This document shows positions 9,312-19,342 of a stretch of 64,000 nucleotides of DNA, in pieces. The stretch spans positions 1-64,000 of the forward strand of contig JAUYKV010000047.1 of NCBI GenBank assembly GCA_030699825.1. The letters run 5' to 3'. The notes under the pieces were generated by a model. That model had not been told where the DNA came from, did no database searches, and was given only the letters and a program-made list of their open reading frames with translations. Each line of letters starts with the position of its first letter. The stretch's first letter is position 1. Source of the stretch: Pseudomonas sp. Its GTDB lineage: Bacteria > Pseudomonadota > Gammaproteobacteria > Pseudomonadales > Pseudomonadaceae. A program made the position numbers and the translations under genes.

Positions 9312-10703
9312 ATGACTGCCAGCGGTATCGCCGACTCCGCCATCAGCACCTTCACCACCCGTGAGCGACAACGCTTCACCGACCAGAACCCGCGATCCGT
9401 GGCCCTGGCCGAGCGGGCACGCCGTTCGCTGTTCGGCGGCGTGCCGATGCACTGGATGGCCGACTGGTCGACCCCGGTGCCGTTGTTCGTCGAGCGGGCC
9501 AAGGGTGCGCGCTTCCATGACGTCGACGGCCACGCCTACATCGACTTCTGCCTGGGCGACACCGGCAGCATGTTCGGTCACTCGCCGGATCCGATCGCCC
9601 GCGCCATCGCCGAGCAGGCCAACAATGGCCTGACCACCATGCTGCCGGGCGAGGACGCGGTGGTCTGCGGCGAGCTGTTGGCCGCGCGCTTCGGCCTGCC
9701 ATTCTGGCAGGTCACCGCCACTGCCACCGACTCCAACCGCTATGTGCTGCGCTGGGCGCGCGCCATTACCCAGCGCAAGACCCTGCTGGTGTTCGACGGC
9801 TGCTACCACGGCACCGTGGATGATGTGATGGTGCGCTACCGCGACGGTGACACCGCGCACCGCTCCGGCCTGATCGGCCAAGCCTACGACCTGACCCAGT
9901 ACAGCCGCGCCATCCCGTTCAACGATGTCGTCGCCCTGGAAGCCGCCCTGGCCCAGGGCGACGTCTGCGCCCTGCTGTGCGAGCCGGCGATGACCAACAT
10001 CGGCATGGTCCTGCCCGAGCCGGGCTTCATGCAGCAGTGCCGCGAGCTGACCCGTAAATACGGCAGCCTGCTGATCATCGACGAGACCCACACCATCTCC
10101 ACCGATATCGGTGGCTGTACCCAACTATGGGATCTCGATCCGGACTTCTTCGTGGTCGGCAAGCCGATCGCCGGCGGCGTGCCCTGTGGCATCTTCGGCT
10201 GCAGCGCGGCCATGGCGGACGCCATGCAGCACGTCCGCCAGCAGGCCAGCGCGAACAGCCACGGCCACGGCCATAGCGGCATGGGCACCACCCTGTCGGC
10301 CAACGCCCTGGCCATGCACTGCATGCGCGCCAACCTGGAACAGGTGATAACCCAGGTCGCCTACGACCACATGCTGCCGCTGGCGGGGCGCCTGGCCGAC
10401 GGCTTCCGCCGCCTGATCGGCAAGCACGACCTCAAGTGGTCGGTGACCGAGCTAGGCGCTCGCAGCGAATTCCAGTTCTGCCCGCAGTCGCCGAAGACCG
10501 GCGCCGAAGCCGAGGCGGCGTTCCACGACGAACTGCAAATGGCCCTGCACCTGTACCTGATCAACCGCGGCATCCTGATCACGCCGTTCCACAACATGTG
10601 CCTGTGCTGCCCGGATACCACGGCCGCCGATGTCGACCAGCTGATCGCCACCCTCGACGAGGCCCTGACCGAGCTGCTGGCGATCCCCGGCGCACGGGAA
10701 TGA
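9312..10703 (+). CDS. Class III PLP-dependent aminotransferase
   Basis: This 463-residue enzyme belongs to the class III aminotransferase family that includes glutamate-1-semialdehyde aminomutase, acetylornithine and omega-amino acid transaminases. Asp257 in IIDETHT should contact the PLP ring nitrogen and Lys284 in VVGKPIAGG is the predicted Schiff-base lysine. GCYHGTVDD is also characteristic. The Cys-rich end (HNMCLCCPD) is unusual. The start at 9312 gives MTASGIADS; the upstream extension looks noncoding. The following SDR gene is on the same strand after a gap of about 120 bases, so amine deamination plus an oxidoreductase step may be linked. The substrate cannot be read from sequence. 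Confidence 0.85.
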   Translation: MTASGIADSAISTFTTRERQRFTDQNPRSVALAERARRSLFGGVPMHWMADWSTPVPLFVERAKGARFHDVDGHAYIDFCLGDTGSMFGHSPDPIARAIAEQANNGLTTMLPGEDAVVCGELLAARFGLPFWQVTATATDSNRYVLRWARAITQRKTLLVFDGCYHGTVDDVMVRYRDGDTAHRSGLIGQAYDLTQYSRAIPFNDVVALEAALAQGDVCALLCEPAMTNIGMVLPEPGFMQQCRELTRKYGSLLIIDETHTISTDIGGCTQLWDLDPDFFVVGKPIAGGVPCGIFGCSAAMADAMQHVRQQASANSHGHGHSGMGTTLSANALAMHCMRANLEQVITQVAYDHMLPLAGRLADGFRRLIGKHDLKWSVTELGARSEFQFCPQSPKTGAEAEAAFHDELQMALHLYLINRGILITPFHNMCLCCPDTTAADVDQLIATLDEALTELLAIPGARE

Positions 10704-10824
10704 TCCAAACAACCCTGAACCCGGAGAGGGAGTTGAGCCTGCTATACCCACCGCCCGTCACCGCACGGGTATCGCTACACTCACCCCACCATCGGAATTG
10801 ACCACCGTCCTGGAGAAACCACCC

Positions 10825-11583
10825 ATGAGCACGCCCGTCATCTTGATCACCGGGGCCGCCGGCGGCCTCGGCCGCGCCATCGCCAAGCGCTTCTCGCAGA
10901 GCCGCTGGCGGGTGACCGCCAGCGATGTCGACAAGGCCGGCCTGCACGCGCTGAACACCGTGGTGCCGCTGGACTTCAGCGCCACCGCCGACCTGCGCAG
11001 CGCCAGCAACTGCCAGCAGCTGATCGCCGAGACCCTGGTCGCCACCGGCCGCCTGGATGCGGTGGTCAACGCCGCAGGGGTCTGGCGCGAAGGGCCAGTG
11101 GAACATTTCAGCGAGGAGGACTTCGACCTGGTCATGGGCGTCAACCTCAAGGCCGCCTTCTACATGAGCCAGGCGGCCATCCCCCACCTCAAGGAAAGCC
11201 GCGGCTGCATCGTCAATATCGCCAGCGATGCCGGGCGCCAGGCCTACCGCGGCTCGGCGGCATACTGCGCGAGCAAGGCGGCCCTGGTGATGCTGAGCAA
11301 GACCCTGGCTCTGGAGCTGGCCGAGCACGGCGTGCGGGTCAACGCGGTATCGCCCGGAGACATCGCCACGCCGATGCTCGACTACCAGGCCGAGCGCTAC
11401 GGCAAGGGCAACCCGAACGCCTACAAACGCGAACTGCTGCGCGACTACCCACAGGGCCGCGAGGCGCGCTTCCTGCGCCCAGAGGAAATCGCCGAGCTGG
11501 TCTGGTACCTGTGCCAGCCGCAGGCCGAAGCCATCACCGGCGCCGATCTGGCGATCGACTTCGGCCTCTCGGCCGGCAGGTAG
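10825..11583 (+). CDS. Short-chain dehydrogenase/reductase (SDR)
   Basis: This 252-residue protein is a classical SDR using NAD(P)H. The cofactor motif TGAAGGLG is at residues 9-16, NAAG near 82-85, catalytic Ser134 lies in NIASDAG, and Tyr147/Lys151 form the YCASK active site. The C-terminal GADLAIDFG segment is typical of the family. CTGGAG lies just upstream of the ATG at 10825; an in-frame ATG at 10798 would add nine atypical residues. It follows the aminotransferase on the same strand and may act on its product. The substrate is unknown. Confidence 0.88.
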   Translation: MSTPVILITGAAGGLGRAIAKRFSQSRWRVTASDVDKAGLHALNTVVPLDFSATADLRSASNCQQLIAETLVATGRLDAVVNAAGVWREGPVEHFSEEDFDLVMGVNLKAAFYMSQAAIPHLKESRGCIVNIASDAGRQAYRGSAAYCASKAALVMLSKTLALELAEHGVRVNAVSPGDIATPMLDYQAERYGKGNPNAYKRELLRDYPQGREARFLRPEEIAELVWYLCQPQAEAITGADLAIDFGLSAGR

Positions 11584-11765
11584 CGCCGGGCTCAGATGCC
11601 GCCGGTCAGGGCCGGGGCAATCGCCAGGAGCGGATCAGCAAACTGCTCGGCTACAATGACTGCGCCGCCGACCTCGCTGGCGTGACCCGGCGGTCGCCTG
11701 AGTCGTTCTGATAAGCAGGGCGGCGCAACGCCCGGATCCAGCCACCTCAACTGCAAGAGAGCCCC

Positions 11766-12248
11766 ATGGAAGCCGGAAACGCCCAACTGACGATGACCGT
11801 ATTGATGACCCCGGACATGGCCAACTTCTCCGGCAATGTCCACGGCGGCACCCTGCTCAAATACCTCGATGAAGTGGCCTACGCCTGTGCCAGCCGCTTC
11901 GCCGGCTGCTACGTGGTGACCCTGTCGGTGGATCAGGTGACCTTTCGCGAGCCGATCCACGTCGGCGAACTGGTGACCTTCCTCGCCTCGGTCAACTACA
12001 CCGGGCGCAGCTCGATGGAAATCGGCATCAAGGTGATCACCGAAAACATCCGCCAGCGCTCGGTGCGCCACACCAACAGCTGCTTCTTCACCATGGTCGC
12101 GGTCGACGACCAGGGTAAACCGGTAGCCGCACCGGCACGCCAGCCACAAACCTCCGAAGAGCAGCGGCGCTTCACCCAGGGCCAGCAGCGCCGGGCGATT
12201 CGCCAGGAGCTGGAACAGCGCTACCGCGACCTCAAACACGACGGTTGA
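11766..12248 (+). CDS. Acyl-CoA thioesterase, YciA-like hotdog fold
   Basis: This 160-residue protein carries the hotdog thioesterase pattern of the YciA/BFIT group: MTPDMANFSGNVHGGTLLKY followed by LDEVAYACASRFAG, with the HGG turn and the catalytic Asp of LDEVAY. These soluble enzymes hydrolyse acyl-CoA to free acid and CoA and usually form trimers of dimers. The C-terminal 35 residues are charged and rich in Gln and Arg. CAAGAGAG precedes the ATG. Confidence 0.88.
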   Translation: MEAGNAQLTMTVLMTPDMANFSGNVHGGTLLKYLDEVAYACASRFAGCYVVTLSVDQVTFREPIHVGELVTFLASVNYTGRSSMEIGIKVITENIRQRSVRHTNSCFFTMVAVDDQGKPVAAPARQPQTSEEQRRFTQGQQRRAIRQELEQRYRDLKHDG

Positions 12249-12337
12249 GCGCAAGACAGCCCGCAGCGGGACTGGCAGAATGGCCTAACCCACGTCGTGA
12301 CACGCTGCAATCTGACCAAGCCCGCCTGGAACCCGCA

Positions 12338-12727
12338 ATGCTGACCCTCGGTAATATTTTCGTTCTGATGCTGCTGGCCACGGCCGGCGGCTGGCTGTGG
12401 CACGCCCACGGCTTGCGTGAGCGCGCACTGGCGCAGGTCAAACAGCACTGCGCGAAAGCTGATGTCGAACTGCTCGACGGCAACGTCGCACTGCGCAAGA
12501 TCACCCTGCTGGCCGATGCCCGCGGGCGCAAGCGCCTGGCGCGGGTGTACGGCTTCGAATTCACCGTCACCGGCGAACAACGTCATGTCGGCAGCATCGT
12601 CATGTTCGGCCAGCAGGTCGGCCGCATCGAACTGGCGCCCCATCCGTTCAGAACGCCGCCGGCGGAAAATCCGCAGGTGATCGAACTGCACAAGTGGCGG
12701 CGCGAGCATCGGCCACCCGAGGATTGA
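12338..12727 (+). CDS. DUF3301-type small membrane protein
   Basis: This 129-residue protein has one N-terminal membrane helix (about residues 5-22) and a basic cytoplasmic domain containing CAKADVELLDGNVALRKITL and ARVYGFEFTVTG, the hallmarks of the DUF3301 family of gammaproteobacteria. Function is unknown. I chose the ATG at 12338 because the hydrophobic segment then sits at the N-terminus; upstream in-frame sequence looks noncoding. It begins about 90 bases after the thioesterase. Confidence 0.75.
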   Translation: MLTLGNIFVLMLLATAGGWLWHAHGLRERALAQVKQHCAKADVELLDGNVALRKITLLADARGRKRLARVYGFEFTVTGEQRHVGSIVMFGQQVGRIELAPHPFRTPPAENPQVIELHKWRREHRPPED

Positions 12728-12778
12728 GTGGCCTTCCACTACGCTGCAGCCCCGAAACCCCGTTGCGCGCGGTGGACT

Positions 12779-13669
12779 TCAGGCATATTGCGGCAGGCAG
12801 AAATCGCGCACCCGGATGGCGGCCTCCTCGGGCTGCTCCTGCATGAAGCAGTGCCCGCCATTCACCACCTGGGCGTGAATGTGCGGATTGCCGGCACTCC
12901 AGCGCGCCACCGACTTGGCGACGAAGGGGTAGCTGTGCTGGCCGTATAACACCTGGGTCGGCGTCGTCACCCTGGCCAGCGACGGCCACAGACGCCTGGG
13001 AAAGGAGCCGAAGATTTCCGCCTCGCGGCTCGGTCGGCACTTCAACTCGACCCCCTCTTCAGTCTCCTTCAGGGCGTAATTGATATAGGCGTCGAAGGCG
13101 TCCTGGTGCCAGCCGCGAAACATCCCGCGGCCATGCAGCGCGGCATACGCCGCCGTGCGATCCGGCCACTCGCGGCGACGCTGGCGTGCCTTGCTCGCCA
13201 GGGTATTGCGCTGGCTCAGGCCGACCACGTCGGACAGCGCCATGACCCCGATCATCGCCGGGGTGAACAACACCGGGTCGAGCAGCACCGCGCGCTGAAA
13301 CAGCTGCGGCTGCCGGGCCAGCATCAAGCTGCTCAAGACCCCGCCAAAACTGTGGCCGACGGCAAACAATGGCACCTCGGCAAAGTGCTTGCGGCCCTCG
13401 GCGAACGCCTCCAAAGCCAGCTCGGCGCTGCGGTTCCAGCCATGAAAACGCCCGCCGTGATCGCTGTCGCCATGGCCCTGAACATCACACAGCCAGAGGT
13501 CGAAATCCGCGGCCAGGCAAGTCAGCAGCGGCTCGTAGACGCGCCCGCAATAACCGTTGCCATGCAGAAAATGCAGCAACGGCTTGCCCGAAGGCGGCGA
13601 ATGCCAGCCGCGCAGGGTGAACCCGGCGGAACAGGCGTGGGACCAGGGGAGCAGGTGCATGTCCTTCAT
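12779..13669 (-). CDS. Alpha/beta-fold hydrolase
   Basis: This 296-residue protein is a serine hydrolase of the alpha/beta fold. The nucleophile elbow GHSFGG places the Ser near residue 107, the oxyanion region HGNGY is near 35, and the closing His is in NGGHCFMQEQPEEA. An acidic residue near LYGQHSYPF completes the expected triad region. The substrate is not predictable. The start is ambiguous between 13669 and 13660 because neither ATG has a strong ribosome-binding site. Confidence 0.85.
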   Translation of the reverse strand: MKDMHLLPWSHACSAGFTLRGWHSPPSGKPLLHFLHGNGYCGRVYEPLLTCLAADFDLWLCDVQGHGDSDHGGRFHGWNRSAELALEAFAEGRKHFAEVPLFAVGHSFGGVLSSLMLARQPQLFQRAVLLDPVLFTPAMIGVMALSDVVGLSQRNTLASKARQRRREWPDRTAAYAALHGRGMFRGWHQDAFDAYINYALKETEEGVELKCRPSREAEIFGSFPRRLWPSLARVTTPTQVLYGQHSYPFVAKSVARWSAGNPHIHAQVVNGGHCFMQEQPEEAAIRVRDFCLPQYA

Positions 13670-13722
13670 CCATCAGGAAAACCTGCGCAGTCTAGCAGGC
13701 CAGCGCAGCCCGAAGTCTTTGC

Positions 13723-14691
13723 TCAATCCAATCGACAGCGCTGAAAACCCGCCTGCAAGGCCGCCACATCCTGCGCCTCGCTGAAGATCAGCTCCAGCCG
13801 CGAGTCCTTGCGCCATTCGCTGTTTTGCCAGTGCAACGGCTGACCGTCCAGGGCATTGGCCGAGAGCCAGCCGGCATTGGTCTGCAGCACCAGCTTGGCG
13901 CGGCGCCAGGCCAAGCTGCCGAGCCACTGCTGCACCCGCATCAGTTCGAAGCGCTGGCTCGGGTGCCAGCGCCAGCCGATGCTCCAGCCCTCGGCGTGCG
14001 CCTGAACCTGGCAGATCGGCTCGGCGGGCGTGCGCCAGATCTGCGCCACGGCTGCGGCGGTGCTGCCGGGCAGGCCGTCCAGACCCGCGCCCGCCTCGGC
14101 CCGGGCGGCGAAGCCGGGCAGCTGGTTCAAGGGCAAAGCCGCTTGGGTCGTCCATTGCAGCGGGCGCGCCGGCAGTTGCGCCTGGATCCGCGCCCTGGTC
14201 GCCTCGTCCAGATTCTCGGCCTTGTTCAGCAGCAGCAAGCCGGCGCTGCTCAAGCTGGCCTGCTGGCTCTGCGGCAGCGCTACGCCGGCGGCCAGGGCGG
14301 CGGCATCCAGCACAAGCACCGCCGGCTGCACGGCCAGCACCCCGGCCCAGGGCGGCTCGCCCAGTTGCGCCAATAGCTGCAGCGGATGACCCAGGCCGGA
14401 GGGCTCGATCAGCAGACGATCCGGCCGCGCCTTGCGCAACAACCGGCTCAGGCCGACCTGGAAGGGCACGCCGTTGACGCAGCACAGACAGCCGCCGGCC
14501 ACTTCACCCATGGCGATGCCGTCGTCCTCGGTCGTCAGCAGGGCGGCATCCAGGCCAACCAGGCCGAACTCGTTGATCAGTACCGCCCAGCGCTCATCCG
14601 CCGGACGCTGCGCCAGCAGGTTGCGGATCAGGCTGGTCTTGCCGGCGCCCAGGGGGCCGGCAATCAGGTGGGTGGGGATATTTTTGAGCAT
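13723..14691 (-). CDS. CobW/COG0523-family GTPase
   Basis: This 322-residue protein is a G3E-family GTPase, a group that delivers metals to target proteins. Walker A is GPLGAGKT at about residues 12-19. The CxCC metal motif is at Cys68-Leu-Cys70-Cys71 within GGCLCC, and EPSGLGHP is the switch-like motif. A shorter C-terminal CobW_C domain follows. The start at 14691 places the P-loop properly; an upstream in-frame start adds a Pro/Arg-rich tail. It is distinct from the zigA-like paralogue at 15601-16809. No cobalamin genes or riboswitch are nearby, so the metal is unknown. Confidence 0.85.
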   Translation of the reverse strand: MLKNIPTHLIAGPLGAGKTSLIRNLLAQRPADERWAVLINEFGLVGLDAALLTTEDDGIAMGEVAGGCLCCVNGVPFQVGLSRLLRKARPDRLLIEPSGLGHPLQLLAQLGEPPWAGVLAVQPAVLVLDAAALAAGVALPQSQQASLSSAGLLLLNKAENLDEATRARIQAQLPARPLQWTTQAALPLNQLPGFAARAEAGAGLDGLPGSTAAAVAQIWRTPAEPICQVQAHAEGWSIGWRWHPSQRFELMRVQQWLGSLAWRRAKLVLQTNAGWLSANALDGQPLHWQNSEWRKDSRLELIFSEAQDVAALQAGFQRCRLD

Positions 14692-14766
14692 GGGCCTATG
14701 CTGCGGTTGTTCGAGCGGAAGGGGAAGGGTTTGCGTGCGGCGCGATCTGCAACGGGGCAACGATCT

Positions 14767-14816
14767 GTGGGAGCGGACTTGTCCGCGATCGCTTTCGCGG
14801 ACAAGTCCGCTCCCAC
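14767..14816. repeat. Near-perfect REP-like palindrome
   Basis: GTGGGAGCGGACTTGTCC and its reverse complement form a hairpin with stems of about 22 bases and a short loop. This is the classic Pseudomonas REP layout. It sits between the CobW gene and the small secreted protein. Confidence 0.85.
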
Positions 14817-14911
14817 GGGTTAACTCCTGCCAGACCCCACGGTTGCGCCACGCAGACCGAATAAAGGTCTCATGCTAGAGTCGCTGACATATTTATCTAG
14901 GGGGTAAATCC

Positions 14912-15265
14912 ATGCGTAGCTTGATGGTCCTGGCGCTCTGCGCATTGTCCGGGCTGGCCTGGGGCGAGGCCTGCGTGATCCACAGTCAGGCCGAGCGTCT
15001 GGACATCAAGGTCTGCCAGCAGAATCGCAGCATTCCGCCGAACCTGTTTCGCAACGGTTTCTGCCAACCGCAACTGAAGGGGCAGAAGGTCGAGGTCGCC
15101 TTCGTCGAGCAATGCCCGATCGGCGCCTACGGCGTCTGTCGCAATGCCCAGGCCGGCGGCATGCCCTACCAACAGGACATTCATTACTACGGCGTGGCCA
15201 GCGACGCCGCCTACCTCAAGCCGTTCTGCGAACGGCAGAGCAAAGGCGTGTGGATGGCGCGCTGA
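14912..15265 (+). CDS. Small secreted Cys-rich protein
   Basis: This 117-residue protein has a signal peptide (MRSLMVLALCALSGLAWG, cleavage near residue 18-19). The mature part carries six cysteines (EACVIH, KVCQQN, GFCQPQ, EQCPIG, GVCRNA, PFCERQ), suggesting disulphides in the periplasm. Similar small proteins are often labelled NADH:ubiquinone oxidoreductase in Pseudomonas genomes, a name the sequence does not support. An AGGGGG ribosome-binding site precedes the ATG. I do not recognise a function; the nearby zinc genes are suggestive only. Confidence 0.65.
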   Translation: MRSLMVLALCALSGLAWGEACVIHSQAERLDIKVCQQNRSIPPNLFRNGFCQPQLKGQKVEVAFVEQCPIGAYGVCRNAQAGGMPYQQDIHYYGVASDAAYLKPFCERQSKGVWMAR

Positions 15266-15279
15266 CCCGGCCGCGCCTC

Positions 15280-15510
15280 GTAGGAGGGGTCGCCCCGTCT
15301 TCGAAGCCGCGCTGTCGCGCAGCAAACTGGGGGGGGTTAACGTGTCTGTCGGCTTGTGGATACCTGTGGGAGGAGCCGGGCGGCGCTCCGCTTTAGCCGC
15401 GAGAATGTGCCAGTCCAGTCGCGGCTAAAGCCCCTCCCACAAAAAGGCCCATCTCGAGGAGCGCGTCATAAGCAATAGAATCAATGACATTCAGGTTGTT
15501 TGATGAGAGC
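15280..15510. repeat. Composite dispersed repeat, copy 1
   Basis: The gap between the small secreted protein and the zigA-like gene is filled by a composite repeat. A head contains GCGCTGTCGCGCAGCAAACT. A hairpin follows (15365-15441) ending TCGCGGCTAAAGCCCCTCCC. The tail contains AATCAATGACAT and GGTTGTTTGAT. Copies with the same head-hairpin-tail order are at 23600-23783 and 50092-50294. Confidence 0.75.
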
Positions 15511-15600
15511 CAGCGGCGCTCACGCCGCGCCCTTACGCCAGCCAATCCGGGGTCAGCAACAAGCGCCGCCCGCCTTGCGGCGGTTGCGACGAACGGTGAA

Positions 15601-16809
<1,209 letters not shown>

Positions 16810-16865
16810 TGCGTGGCTCCGTCATCGGTCGTGAAGGGGTTGATTCAATCGCTTGGTATTTTGAT

Positions 16866-16882
16866 TGTTATAACATAACATT
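16866..16882. promoter_or_regulatory. Zur-box-like operator between zigA-like gene and folE2
   Basis: GTTATAACATAAC (16867-16879) lies in an A+T-rich island of about 60 bases between two divergent genes. It matches the GTTATA-N-TATAAC-like Zur consensus at all but about one position, and the flanking TG and ATTT extend the match. Zur with zinc bound should repress both genes. One operator could serve both promoters. Confidence 0.75.
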
Positions 16883-16911
16883 TAACGTCACTGTCTAGCG
16901 CTGGATTTCTG

Positions 16912-17808
16912 ATGAACGCCCTGACCCTGCCGGATATCGCCGCCCAAGCGACTCACTATCAACAACCCCTGGACTGGGTCGGCATGGGCGCAATCGCCCT
17001 GCCGCTGCTGTTTGCCGGGCAACGGGTCAACGCCCGCGCCGATGCCGGGGTCAGCCTGGATGATGGCGGCGCACGCGGCATCCATATGTCGCGCCTGTAC
17101 CTGGCCCTGCAGATCCTGGAGACCGACAACCTCAGCCCGCCGCTGTTGCGGCAACTGTTGGGCGAGTTTCTCGACAGCCATCGCGACCTGTCGCGACAGG
17201 CCCATATCAGTCTGCGCGGCGAGGCCTTGCTCAGCCGGCCGGCCCTGGTCAGCCCGCTATCGGGCTGCAAGGCCTACCCCTTCGAAGTGCGTGCACGCCA
17301 GGATTCATGGGGGTTCCACGTGGAACTGCAGGTTCAGGTCGACTATTCCTCGACCTGCCCCTGCTCCGCCGCCCTGGCCCGCCAACTGATCCAGCAGCGC
17401 TTTATCGAAGACTTCGCCAATCAGCCGCTCGACCATCAGCAACTGCTGACCTGGCTCGGCTCGACCCAGGGCATTCTGGCCACGCCGCATAGCCAGCGCA
17501 GCACCGCCACCCTGCAGGTGCGCCTGAGCCCGCAGGCCGATGAACTGCCCTTGATCGAGCTGATCGACCGCGCCGAACAGGCCCTCGGCACCGCGCTGCA
17601 AACCGCGGTCAAGCGCGCCGACGAGCAGGCCTTCGCCCTGGCCAACGGGCAGAACCTGATGTTCTGCGAAGACGCTGCGCGGCGCCTGCACAGCACCCTA
17701 TTGCTGCAGCCTGGGCTGAGCGCCTTCAGCCTGCGCGTGGTGCACGCGGAAAGCCTGCACGCCCACGATGCCGTGGCCGCCAGCAGCTGGAACTGGAGCC
17801 CGGCATGA
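16912..17808 (+). CDS. folE2: GTP cyclohydrolase FolE2 (type IB)
   Basis: This 298-residue enzyme makes 7,8-dihydroneopterin triphosphate from GTP, the first step of folate synthesis. FolE2 replaces zinc-dependent FolE when zinc is scarce because it tolerates other metals. Diagnostic features are DAGVSLDDGGARGIHMSRLY and the active-site segment YSSTCPCSAALARQ with the conserved Cys at 149. The Zur-like box lies about 30-45 bases before the ATG. The stop overlaps the start of the ABC ATPase gene by four bases, so zinc-sparing folate synthesis and zinc import are translated from one mRNA. Confidence 0.92.
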   Translation: MNALTLPDIAAQATHYQQPLDWVGMGAIALPLLFAGQRVNARADAGVSLDDGGARGIHMSRLYLALQILETDNLSPPLLRQLLGEFLDSHRDLSRQAHISLRGEALLSRPALVSPLSGCKAYPFEVRARQDSWGFHVELQVQVDYSSTCPCSAALARQLIQQRFIEDFANQPLDHQQLLTWLGSTQGILATPHSQRSTATLQVRLSPQADELPLIELIDRAEQALGTALQTAVKRADEQAFALANGQNLMFCEDAARRLHSTLLLQPGLSAFSLRVVHAESLHAHDAVAASSWNWSPA

Positions 17809-18476
17809 TCCGCTGCCAGCACCTGCAATGGGGGCCGAGCGGCCAGCCGCTGACCCCGCCGCTGGATCTGCAACTGCCCAGCGGCAGCCTGACCGGGCTG
17901 ATCGGCAGCAACGGTTGCGGCAAGAGCAGCCTGCTCAAGGTGATCGCCGGCCTGCAACAGCCGCTGCGCGGACGCCTCGAGCTGGGCGTGCCGCGCCTCG
18001 GCGGCGTGGCCTATCTGGTGCAACAGCAGGCCCTCGACCGGCAATTTCCGATCAGCCTGCAGCGCCTGGTTAGCGCCGGCTTTTGGCGCAGCCCGCTGAA
18101 CCGCCGCGCACGCCAGGCGCGTCTGCAACAGGTGCTGAGCGACTGGCGCCTGCTCGACCTGCAGCGACAACCGCTGCAGGCGCTGTCCGGCGGCGAGCTG
18201 CAGCGCGCGCTGCTGGCACGTCTGAGCCTGACCGATGCCCGGGTGTTGCTGCTGGATGAGCCCGAGGCGGCGCTGGACGATCAGGGCCAGGCCCTGCTCT
18301 GGCAGCATATCCGGCGCTGGCAGGCCGAGGGCCGCACCCAGCTGCTGGTCAGCCATGACCTCGCCAGCCTCAGCCAGCGCCTGGACAACGCCCTGCAGGT
18401 ATCGCGCAGCGGTTGCCGCTTCGCGCCAATCCGCCAGCTGATCGGCCAGCGCCCGCCCTTGGAACAGGTGGCCTAG
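17805..18476 (+). CDS. Zinc/manganese-type ABC transporter ATPase (ZnuC-like)
   Basis: This 223-residue ABC ATPase has Walker A GSNGCGKSS, signature LSGGELQRALLARL, Walker B VLLLDEPEA and switch His in LLVSHDL. It should energise the adjacent permease for metal import. It is shorter than many ZnuC proteins and lacks a regulatory C-terminal extension. It overlaps folE2 by four bases upstream and is followed at once by the permease. Confidence 0.87.
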   Translation: MIRCQHLQWGPSGQPLTPPLDLQLPSGSLTGLIGSNGCGKSSLLKVIAGLQQPLRGRLELGVPRLGGVAYLVQQQALDRQFPISLQRLVSAGFWRSPLNRRARQARLQQVLSDWRLLDLQRQPLQALSGGELQRALLARLSLTDARVLLLDEPEAALDDQGQALLWQHIRRWQAEGRTQLLVSHDLASLSQRLDNALQVSRSGCRFAPIRQLIGQRPPLEQVA

Positions 18477-18477
18477 G

Positions 18478-19332
18478 GTGGAACTGCTGTGGGCACCCTT
18501 CGTCGAATTCGCCTTCATGCGCCGCGCCCTGCTCGGCGGCGTGGTACTGGCGCTGAGCGCCGCGCCGCTGGGGGTGTTTCTGATCCTGCGCCGCCTGAGT
18601 CTGATCGGAGACGCCATCGCCCACGGCATCCTGCCCGGTGCCGCCATCGGCTTCTGGCTGTTCGGCCTGAGCCTGCCGGCGCTGACCCTCGGCGGTCTGG
18701 TCGCCGGCCTGGGCATGGCCGGCCTGGCCGCCTGGATCACCCGCCACACCGGCCTGCGCGAAGATGCCAGCCTGGCGGCGATCTACCCGATTTCCCTGGC
18801 CAGCGGCGTACTGTTGCTGGGCCTCGCCGGACGCCAGCTGGACCTGCTGCACCTGTTGTTCGGCTCGGTATTGGCCGTCGATCAGAGCACGCTCAACGGC
18901 ATGCTGCTGGTGTCGCTCGGCAGCCTGCTGGGCCTGGCGCTGATCTACCGCTGGCTGCTGCTCGACAGCCTCGACCCGCTGTTTCTCGCCAGCGTCAGCC
19001 GCTTCGGGCCGCTGGCCTACGGCCTGTTCCTGACCCTAGTGGTGCTCAATCTGGTGATCGGCTTCCAGGCCATAGGCGCACTGATGGTGGTCGGCCTGAT
19101 GATGCTGCCGGCCGCCGCCGCGCGCTTCTGGAGCGGCCACCTGCCCTGCCTGCTGCTGCTCGCCGCACTGACCGGCGCGACCTGCGTCTGGCTTGGACTG
19201 CTGCTGTCCTACTACGCCAACCTGCCCAGCGGGCCCTGCATCGTGTTGCTGGCCGGCCTGGCCTATGCCCTTTCCGTGCTGTTCGGCCCGCTCAACGGCC
19301 TGCTGCGCGCCCAGCCCTTACCTTCACCCTGA
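18478..19332 (+). CDS. Metal ABC transporter permease (ZnuB-like)
   Basis: This 284-residue ABC-3 family integral membrane protein has about eight helices and the family motif LIGDAIAHGILPGAAIGF. It starts at a GTG one base after the ATPase stop codon. With the ATPase and the binding protein it forms a complete importer. The Zur-like box upstream of folE2 makes zinc the probable cargo. Confidence 0.87.
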   Translation: MELLWAPFVEFAFMRRALLGGVVLALSAAPLGVFLILRRLSLIGDAIAHGILPGAAIGFWLFGLSLPALTLGGLVAGLGMAGLAAWITRHTGLREDASLAAIYPISLASGVLLLGLAGRQLDLLHLLFGSVLAVDQSTLNGMLLVSLGSLLGLALIYRWLLLDSLDPLFLASVSRFGPLAYGLFLTLVVLNLVIGFQAIGALMVVGLMMLPAAAARFWSGHLPCLLLLAALTGATCVWLGLLLSYYANLPSGPCIVLLAGLAYALSVLFGPLNGLLRAQPLPSP

Positions 19333-19342
19333 GGAACGCTCC

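Noticed and set aside
11592..11720. Minus-strand tail VIVAEQFADPLLAIAPALTG before the thioesterase gene
   Set aside because: It could be a gene scrap, but without flanking homology it cannot be told from chance.
13723..14691. CobW protein as part of a cobalamin pathway with a riboswitch
   Set aside because: No cob genes, cobalamin riboswitch elements or cobaltochelatase are in the window; the G3E family is broader than cobalamin.
14767..14816. Repeated palindromes as a CRISPR array
   Set aside because: Copies are dispersed over tens of kilobases, not regularly spaced, and no cas gene is present.
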